From: an uncultured Oscillospiraceae bacterium
GTDB lineage: Bacteria > Bacillota > Clostridia > Oscillospirales > Oscillospiraceae
NCBI GenBank assembly: GCA_905236265.1
Contig: CAJOOV010000064.1
Coordinates: 1 to 7,305, forward strand
Length of the DNA stretch: 7,305 bases
Reading direction: 5' to 3'
Shown: positions 1 through 5,200 of the stretch, piece by piece
Numbering within the stretch: the first letter of the stretch is position 1
Layout: every line of letters starts with the position of its first letter
Notes under the pieces: generated by a model
What the model was told of the DNA's origin: nothing
Databases searched by the model: none
The model's input: the letters and a program-made list of their open reading frames with translations, nothing else
Program-made: the position numbers and the translations under genes

Positions 1-75
1 AAGGACATCGACCCCCAGACGGCAAGCGTAGAGGATATGATCCGCCTTGCGCTGCGGCGCATGATGAAGCAGTGA
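1..75 (+). CDS. ruvA: Holliday junction branch migration protein RuvA, C-terminal end (partial)
   Basis: The window opens inside a reading frame that ends with TGA at 73-75 and encodes 24 residues, KDIDPQTASVEDMIRLALRR followed by MMKQ. The amphipathic pattern VEDMIRLALRR resembles the final helices of RuvA domain III, the mobile domain that contacts RuvB. The identification rests mainly on position: ruvB starts 7 bases after the stop, and ruvA-ruvB is the conserved operon order. In the known system RuvA tetramers bind the four-way junction and dock the RuvB ring motors. The stop codon lies within the purine-rich sequence used as the ruvB ribosome binding site, so translation of the pair is probably coupled. 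The 5' part of the gene, including the DNA-binding domains, lies outside the window. Confidence 0.82.
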   Translation, partial: KDIDPQTASVEDMIRLALRRMMKQ

Positions 76-82
76 GGTATTT

Positions 83-1126
83 ATGAGCATAGATTACGCA
101 GACGAGACGGAATTTCAACCGGAATCCCTTGTGACCACCTCCCTCACCCGTGGGGACGAGGGGGAGTTTACCCTCCGCCCCCAGAGACTGAGCGAATATA
201 TCGGACAGAGCAAGGCCAAGGGCAATCTGGACGTGTTCATTCAGGCGGCGAAGCTGAGAGGGGAGCCGCTGGATCATGTCCTGCTCTACGGCCCTCCCGG
301 TCTGGGCAAGACGACCCTTGCGGGCATTATTGCCAACGAGATGGGGGTACAGATTCGCATTACCTCCGGTCCCGCCATTGAAAAGCCGGGGGATCTGGCG
401 GCGCTTCTCACCAATCTGGGGGAGAACGACATTTTGTTCATTGACGAGATCCACCGCATGAACCGCTCGGTGGAGGAGATTCTCTATCCCGCCATGGAGG
501 ATTATGCCATTGATATTATCATCGGCAAGGGCCCCAGCGCAAACTCCATCCGCCTGGATCTGCCCAAATTCACCCTCATCGGCGCCACCACAAGGGCAGG
601 CTCCCTGTCTGCCCCCCTGCGGGACCGCTTCGGCGTGTCCCTGCGCCTTGAGCTGTACACGCCGGAGGAGCTTGGACTGATTGTCAAGCGCTCGGCGGAG
701 CTGCTGCAGGTGCCCATTGACGAGGAGGGAGCCATGGAGATCGCAAAGCGTTCCAGAGGCACCCCCCGTATCGCCAACCGGATGCTGCGCCGGGTGCGGG
801 ACTTTGCCCAGGTCTTCTCCGGCGGGGTCATCTCCCGCTCGGTGGCAGACCGTGCCCTGACCGCTCTTGAGGTGGATCATCTGGGGATGGACAATATCGA
901 CCGGCGTATGCTCCGGGCGATTATCGAGCAGTATAACGGAGGCCCTGTGGGATTGGAGACGCTGGCGGCCACCATCAACGAGGACACGGTGACGCTGGAG
1001 GATATGTATGAGCCTTATCTGCTGCAGCAGGGCTTCCTCACCCGTACCCCCAGAGGGAGATGCGTCACCCCCGCCGCCTACCAGCACCTGCACCTGCCCC
1101 AGCCGGATCAGCAGACCTTTTTCTGA
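83..1126 (+). CDS. ruvB: Holliday junction branch migration ATPase RuvB
   Basis: This complete 347-residue AAA+ ATPase is close to the usual 330-350 residues of RuvB. It is the hexameric motor that pumps DNA through RuvA-bound Holliday junctions during recombination and repair in the cytoplasm. Visible motifs are LRPQRLSEYIGQ (31-42), Walker A GPPGLGKT (70-77), Walker B ILFIDEIHR (117-125, D121/E122), the sensor 1 stretch GATTRAG (167-173), the arginine finger in PLRDRFG (R180), sensor 2 RGTPRIANR (225-233), and a C-terminal winged-helix domain (about 270-335) ending in RTPRGRCVTP. The start at 83 is preceded by GTGAGGT (72-78), which overlaps the ruvA stop; spacing is rather tight at 4-5 bases. 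The N-terminal extension before the conserved core (residues 1-28) is acidic and variable, as is normal for the family. No convincing terminator follows; the next gene has its own promoter. Confidence 0.98.
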   Translation: MSIDYADETEFQPESLVTTSLTRGDEGEFTLRPQRLSEYIGQSKAKGNLDVFIQAAKLRGEPLDHVLLYGPPGLGKTTLAGIIANEMGVQIRITSGPAIEKPGDLAALLTNLGENDILFIDEIHRMNRSVEEILYPAMEDYAIDIIIGKGPSANSIRLDLPKFTLIGATTRAGSLSAPLRDRFGVSLRLELYTPEELGLIVKRSAELLQVPIDEEGAMEIAKRSRGTPRIANRMLRRVRDFAQVFSGGVISRSVADRALTALEVDHLGMDNIDRRMLRAIIEQYNGGPVGLETLAATINEDTVTLEDMYEPYLLQQGFLTRTPRGRCVTPAAYQHLHLPQPDQQTFF

Positions 1127-1186
1127 CCTGTCTGCCCGGCACGGCGGGAGTATGTCTTAATATTTCTGAATTATTACCCCTCTTCG

Positions 1187-1215
1187 TTGACTTTTTTTCC
1201 GAATTTGATTAAGAT
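1187..1215 (+). promoter_or_regulatory. Sigma-A-type promoter of the sigma factor gene
   Basis: TTGACT (1187-1192) and TAAGAT (1210-1215) are separated by exactly 17 bases, a near-consensus vegetative promoter in an AT-rich gap. Initiation would be expected near 1222-1224, which leaves a leader of only about 11-13 bases before the ATG at 1235. The TTG that could be read as an upstream start of the downstream frame is the first half of the -35 box, which argues against that start. The assignment is by motif only. Confidence 0.8.
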
Positions 1216-1234
1216 AGTTTTTGGATGTGACAAA

Positions 1235-1801
1235 ATGGGTGCAGATCATACGCTGACAACCGTTTCCGATGAAGAACTCTGCCTCCTGTGCGCCAATGGC
1301 AGCGCCGAGGCGGAGGAAGCTCTTGTGGTGCGCTATCAGGGATTGGTGCGCCGGTGCAGCCGGGCGCTGTTTCTGATGGGCGGGGATCAGGAGGATCTCA
1401 TACAGGAAGGGATGCTGGCTCTGGTGCTGGCCGTTCGCAGCTATCGCAGGGAGCGGGGCGCCGGGTTTTCCACCTATGCCTACCAGTGCGTGAGAAACAG
1501 GATGGTCAGTGCCGTGCGTGCCGCAGCCAGCGGGAAGCATGAGGCGCTCAACTCCGCCCTCCCTCTGGACTGCGCCCTCTCCCTGAGCGATGAGCGCAGC
1601 ATGGAGCAGCGCCTGATCCGGGAGGACAGCCTGAAGGGGCTGCAGGCGATGCTGACGCCTTTGGAGGCGCAGGTGCTGGAGCTGTATCTCACCGGAATGA
1701 GCTATCGCCAGATCTCCCGCCGCCTGAACCGCAGCGGCAAGAGCGTGGACAATGCAGTGCAGCGCATCCGCAAGAAGTGGGAGGCTCACCTCCATAGTTA
1801 G
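1235..1801 (+). CDS. sigH: RNA polymerase sigma factor, SigH (sigma-30) type
   Basis: A 188-residue sigma-70 family protein that directs core RNA polymerase to alternative promoters. Region 2 spans about residues 26-95, with LFLMGGDQEDLIQEGM (45-60) for core binding and FSTYAYQCVRNRMVSAVR (78-95) for -10 recognition and melting. Region 4 spans about 143-184, with LEAQVLELYLTGMSYRQIS and a helix-turn-helix running through LNRSGKSVDNAVQRIRKKW. From memory, these blocks and the KHEALNS segment between them match Bacillus SigH (FLIGADREDIVQEGM, KHIPLNS, LNRHVKSIDNALQRVKRK) much better than SigA or ECF factors. The inter-region linker is shorter, hence 188 rather than about 218 residues. The start at 1235 is chosen because the only upstream in-frame start (TTG 1187) is the -35 box; GGATG at 1223-1227 is a weak ribosome binding site. 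In Bacillus SigH controls the transition to stationary phase and sporulation; that role here is inferred. Confidence 0.88.
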   Translation: MGADHTLTTVSDEELCLLCANGSAEAEEALVVRYQGLVRRCSRALFLMGGDQEDLIQEGMLALVLAVRSYRRERGAGFSTYAYQCVRNRMVSAVRAAASGKHEALNSALPLDCALSLSDERSMEQRLIREDSLKGLQAMLTPLEAQVLELYLTGMSYRQISRRLNRSGKSVDNAVQRIRKKWEAHLHS

Positions 1802-1803
1802 AT

Positions 1804-1846
1804 CCGGTTCTTTAGGGCCGTTTCTATAATCCGCGCCCCGAACCGG
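1804..1846. repeat. Inverted repeat flanking the -10 element of the zinc-ribbon gene
   Basis: CCGGTTC (1804-1810) and GAACCGG (1840-1846) are perfect 7-base inverted copies with 29 bases between them, and they bracket the TATAAT at 1825-1830. The right arm also takes part in a second hairpin, CCCCG-AAC-CGGGG (1836-1848), so the two structures exclude each other in a read-through transcript. There is no T-run, so this is not an ordinary terminator for the sigma factor gene. It could be a protein binding site or chance in GC-rich DNA. Confidence 0.45.
1825..1830 (+). promoter_or_regulatory. Probable -10 element upstream of the zinc-ribbon gene
   Basis: TATAAT at 1825-1830 is a perfect vegetative -10 hexamer, 51 bases before the ATG at 1881. 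No good -35 box lies 16-18 bases upstream (1801-1808 reads GATCCGGT), so the promoter would depend on an activator or be weak, or the gene may be read through from the sigma factor gene. Expected initiation is near 1837, at the foot of the CCCCG/CGGGG hairpin. Confidence 0.5.
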
Positions 1847-1864
1847 GGAACTATTATCAATGAA

Positions 1865-1870
1865 GAGAGG
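1865..1870 (+). promoter_or_regulatory. Ribosome binding site that sets the zinc-ribbon gene start
   Basis: GAGAGG at 1865-1870 sits 10 bases before the ATG at 1881. An in-frame ATG at 1860 would add seven residues (MKRGSQK) encoded by this site and its spacer, so the downstream ATG is preferred. The resulting N-terminus MYEDKILVCKDCG also matches the usual beginning of this zinc-ribbon family. Confidence 0.75.
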
Positions 1871-1880
1871 ATCACAAAAA

Positions 1881-2159
1881 ATGTACGAAGACAAGATTTT
1901 GGTGTGTAAAGACTGCGGCAACGAGTTTGTATTCACTGCCGGCGAGCAGGCATTTTACGCCGAGCGGGGCTTCCAGAACGAGCCTCAGCGCTGCAAGGCA
2001 TGCCGTGATGCCCGCAAGAATGCCAGCCGCGGTCCCCGCCAGTATTTCACTGCTGTGTGCGCCAACTGCGGCAAGGAAGCCCGTGTGCCCTTCGAGCCCA
2101 AGAGCGACCGCCCTGTCTACTGCAGCGAGTGCTTCGCTCAGATGCACGCAGACCGCTGA
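1881..2159 (+). CDS. Double zinc-ribbon protein (zf-trcl plus CxxC-x17-CxxC domains)
   Basis: A 92-residue soluble protein made almost wholly of two metal sites. The first is CKDC followed by 25 residues and CKAC (about residues 9-41), with the family signature NEFVFTAGEQAFYAERGFQN between the cysteine pairs. The second is CANC followed by exactly 17 residues and CSEC, containing ARVPFEPKSDRPVYC. This matches what I know as the probable zinc-ribbon domain (zf-trcl) and the CxxC-x17-CxxC domain, which occur together in many Firmicutes and other anaerobes. No signal peptide or membrane segment is present; a basic linker (DARKNASRGPRQ) joins the domains. Eight cysteines arranged as four CxxC pairs suggest two structural zinc ions. 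The function is unknown to me; nucleic-acid or protein binding is plausible. The gene lies 79 bases after the sigma factor gene and ends in a strong terminator. Confidence 0.9.
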   Translation: MYEDKILVCKDCGNEFVFTAGEQAFYAERGFQNEPQRCKACRDARKNASRGPRQYFTAVCANCGKEARVPFEPKSDRPVYCSECFAQMHADR

Positions 2160-2182
2160 GACACACCGAAGCGTTTGTGTAC

Positions 2183-2212
2183 AAAGCCGCTCCTTTCGTG
2201 GGGCGGCTTTTT
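2183..2212 (+). terminator. Intrinsic terminator of the zinc-ribbon gene
   Basis: AAAGCCGCTCC (2183-2193) pairs with GGGGCGGCTTT (2200-2210) as an 11-pair stem with one G-T wobble and a 6-base loop TTTCGT. It runs into TTTTT at 2208-2212. It starts 24 bases after the zinc-ribbon stop and faces the opposing terminator of the RND gene. Confidence 0.93.
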
Positions 2213-2218
2213 GTGCGT

Positions 2219-2258
2219 AAAAAGCTCCCTGTCCGGAATCCTCACCGGACAGGGAGCT
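2219..2258 (-). terminator. Intrinsic terminator of the RND permease gene
   Basis: A perfect 14-base stem, AGCTCCCTGTCCGG (2223-2236) with CCGGACAGGGAGCT (2245-2258), has an 8-base loop. On the minus strand it is followed by five T residues (plus-strand A at 2219-2223). It begins six bases past the RND stop codon. With the adjacent rightward terminator it forms a compact convergent barrier. Confidence 0.94.
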
Positions 2259-2264
2259 GTGTTA

Positions 2265-5200
2265 TTATGCCTCTGCAATCAGCGTGTCGTCAATCTCCAA
2301 ATCCTTCATGGGCTTGTCGGAGGTGAAGATGTCGTAGATACAGGGGACAAAAATCAGGGTCATAATGGTTCCGTAGGTCAGACCGCCCACTGTGACCAGC
2401 GCCATGGGGCGCAGCAGCGCCGCATCCATGCTGGTGCCCAGCGCCATGAACGTCTGGGCAAAGACGGTAGTAAGGGTGGTCATCAGCACGGGGCGCATTC
2501 TGGTGCGTCCTGCCTTCAAAATAGCCTCCCGTTTTCCTTTCCCCCGCTTGCGAAGCTGGTTAATAAAGTCGATCATCACGATGCCGTTGTTCACGATCAC
2601 GCCGGAGAGCAGCACGAAGCCGATCATGGAGATCACGCTGATTTCGCTGTCCGCCAGCAGCAGCGCCATAAACCCGCCGGTAAAGGCGAGGGGGATGGTA
2701 AACATAATGATGAAGGGGTGCAGCAGGGACTGGAACTGGGCCACCATCACCAGATAGATGCACACCAGCGCCAGCAGCAGCATCTCCACCAGCTTGCCCA
2801 TGGCCTCCATAATCGTCTCGCTCTCGCCGGAATAGTCCACATAGCAGCCGTCCGGGAAGCTGTACGCCTGCAGAGACTGCTCAATGGCATTGCTCACCAG
2901 CGTCACATTGTACCCGTCAGCGATATAGGCAGTGAGGGAGAGATAGCGCTGCTGGTTATACCGGTCAATGGTGTCCATACCCAGCACGGTCTCCACCGTG
3001 GCAATGTCGCTCAGGCGGATCTCCTCCTCTTCCTCCGGCTCCTCCTCTTCCTCGTCCTCAATGCCGCCAAAGCTCATGGCGGAGAGCCCGCCTGCGGCGC
3101 TGCCGCCGCCCAGTGCGCCTGCGGCGCTGGCACTGGGGTCAAAGGTGACCTGCTCCAGCTGGCTCAGGGTCATATCCTGATCGGAGTCCTTTTTCACATA
3201 CAGGGCAAAGCTGCCCTCCTCCAGCTCCAGCGTGGTAATGGAGGTGGGGGTGGCGATCTTGCCCGCCAGCGTCTGGAACACCTGCGCCACGGTGAGGGAG
3301 TGCTCTGCGGCCTTCTCCTTGTCCACAGTGACCTTCAACTGGTCGCTGGCATCCACCAGACCGTTGTCCACGCTGGAAACGCCCTCAATGCCCTCCAGAC
3401 GCTTGCCCAGTTCCATGGCCAGCTCCTGAAGCTGATCCTTTTCCTTGCCGTAGACCCGCACGGTAATTCCGGTGCCACTGAGGGAGGAGAGGTCCATGCT
3501 GCTGGCAGAGACATCCAGCTCGCAGTTCAGGTCAGCGCACTTGTCCAGCGCCTGACGGGTGAATTCGTCGTTGTCAATGGTGCGGTCCTCGGAAAAGACC
3601 ACATAGAAGGAGGCGGAATTGGCATCGGCATCCCCGCCTCCGCCGCCGAACATGGAGCCCACCAGCGTTCCCATCATACCGGAGCCGCCGGACTGTACGC
3701 CCACCGTCTCCACATCCGGGATGGTGAGCAGACGCTCCGCAACCTGATCTGCGATTTCCATCGTCTCCTCAAAGCTCAGCTCCACCGGCGTTGTGAGGCT
3801 GACGCTGGCCTGTGTGCTGGCCATCTCCGGCATAAAGCTGAAGCCCCGGCTCAGGGTCGCCACAGAGGTGCTCACCAGCAGCGCCACCGCCACCAGAATG
3901 ACCACGGGCTTAAAGCGCAGGCAGAGGGAGAGGAACCGGCTGTATACGTCGGTAAAGCGGTCAAACCACGGGTGCCGGATGTCCCGGCTCCTGCGCATGA
4001 GCATGGAGCTCATCATGGGCACGAAGGTCATGGCAATCATCAGACTGCCCAGCAGGGAGAAGGTGAAGCTGAGGGCGAGGGCGATGAGCATGTCAATGAC
4101 AATGCCCTCGGTGAAAAACAGTCCGGTAAAGACACAGATGGTGGTGAGGGTGGAGGCGATAATCGCCCCCAGCACCTCTTTCGTTCCTGCCACTGCCGCA
4201 GACCAGATATTGTAGCCCAGAGAGCGGTAGCGGTAGATGTTTTCCAGCACCACCACGGAGTTATCCACCAGCATACCGATGCCCAGACTCAGGCCGCCCA
4301 GACTCATCATGTTGATGGACACCCCTGCCATATACATGAACACCAGCGCCAGAACCGCCGAGACGGGGATGGATACGGCGATAATCAGGGTAGGCCGCAG
4401 ATCCTTCAAAAACAGGAACAGCACCACCACGGCCAGCAGAGCGCCGTAGAGCATGGACTGCACGACAGAGTGAATCACCATGTCAATATACACGCCCTGA
4501 TCGGACAGCACGCTGAAATGCAGTCCGGGGTACTCCTGTTCCAGATCGTCAAATCTCGCCAGAACCGCCTTGGAGACATCGCCTGTGCTGTATCCGTCCT
4601 GCTTCAGTATGGAGAGGATGAGTGCGCCGTTGCCGTTGACCTTGGCATAGACCTCCTTGGAGTTGTCCTGCAGGATGACATCCGCCACATCCTCCAAACG
4701 GATGGTGTCCAGCCCGTCCATTCCCATATTGATGAGGGGCAGCGAGCGCAGCTCGTCCAGCGTCTGGATTTTCTGCCCCACCCGCACCAGCAGGGAATCC
4801 TCTCCCTGCGTGATGTATCCGGCGGGCATTTCAAAGTTCTGGGCGGTGAGCAGCCCTACTACCGTATTCACACTGAGGATTTTGTCTGCGTCGGCTGCAT
4901 CATAGGCCGCATCCTTTGCGCTGTCCAGCTGGGACTGGGCCCCGTCGATCTGCGCCTGAGCGGAGGCAAGCTGCGCCGTAGCGGAGCCAAGCTCAATAGA
5001 GGCGAGGATACCGGAGGAGTTGATGCTGGTCAGCGCCTGCCCCAGCGCCACCTCTCCGCTTTCAATCTGGGACATGGCGGCGGTCATCTGCTCATAGCCG
5101 GGGAGGATCTGGGCCTTGGTCTGCTCCAGAAGCTGGCCTGCGGAGATCTGTGCGTCAAGAGCGGCGACAGATGCCTGAAGCTGTAAAATCTGTGCGCCGA

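Noticed and set aside
1135..1148. Short CCCG/CGGG hairpin after ruvB as a terminator
   Set aside because: Only four pairs, with no T-run following; too weak to call.
1814..1843. A SigH-dependent promoter (AGGA...GAAT type) before the zinc-ribbon gene
   Set aside because: AGGG at 1814 and GAAC at 1840 have the wrong bases and spacing for the SigH consensus; the TATAAT is the better candidate.
1860..1862. ATG at 1860 as the zinc-ribbon start
   Set aside because: It would place the good ribosome binding site GAGAGG inside the coding sequence, and the added residues do not fit the family N-terminus.
1157..1936. A 259-codon minus-strand frame across the sigma factor gene and its flanks
   Set aside because: It has no family resemblance, runs opposite a clear SigH coding sequence and across two promoter regions, and has the composition expected of a shadow frame.
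2175..5186. A 1003-codon open frame on the plus strand, antisense to the RND gene
   Set aside because: It is very His/Gln/Gly-rich with no recognisable domain, crosses both terminators, and lies opposite a convincing RND coding sequence. It is explained by the GC-biased third codon positions of the real gene.
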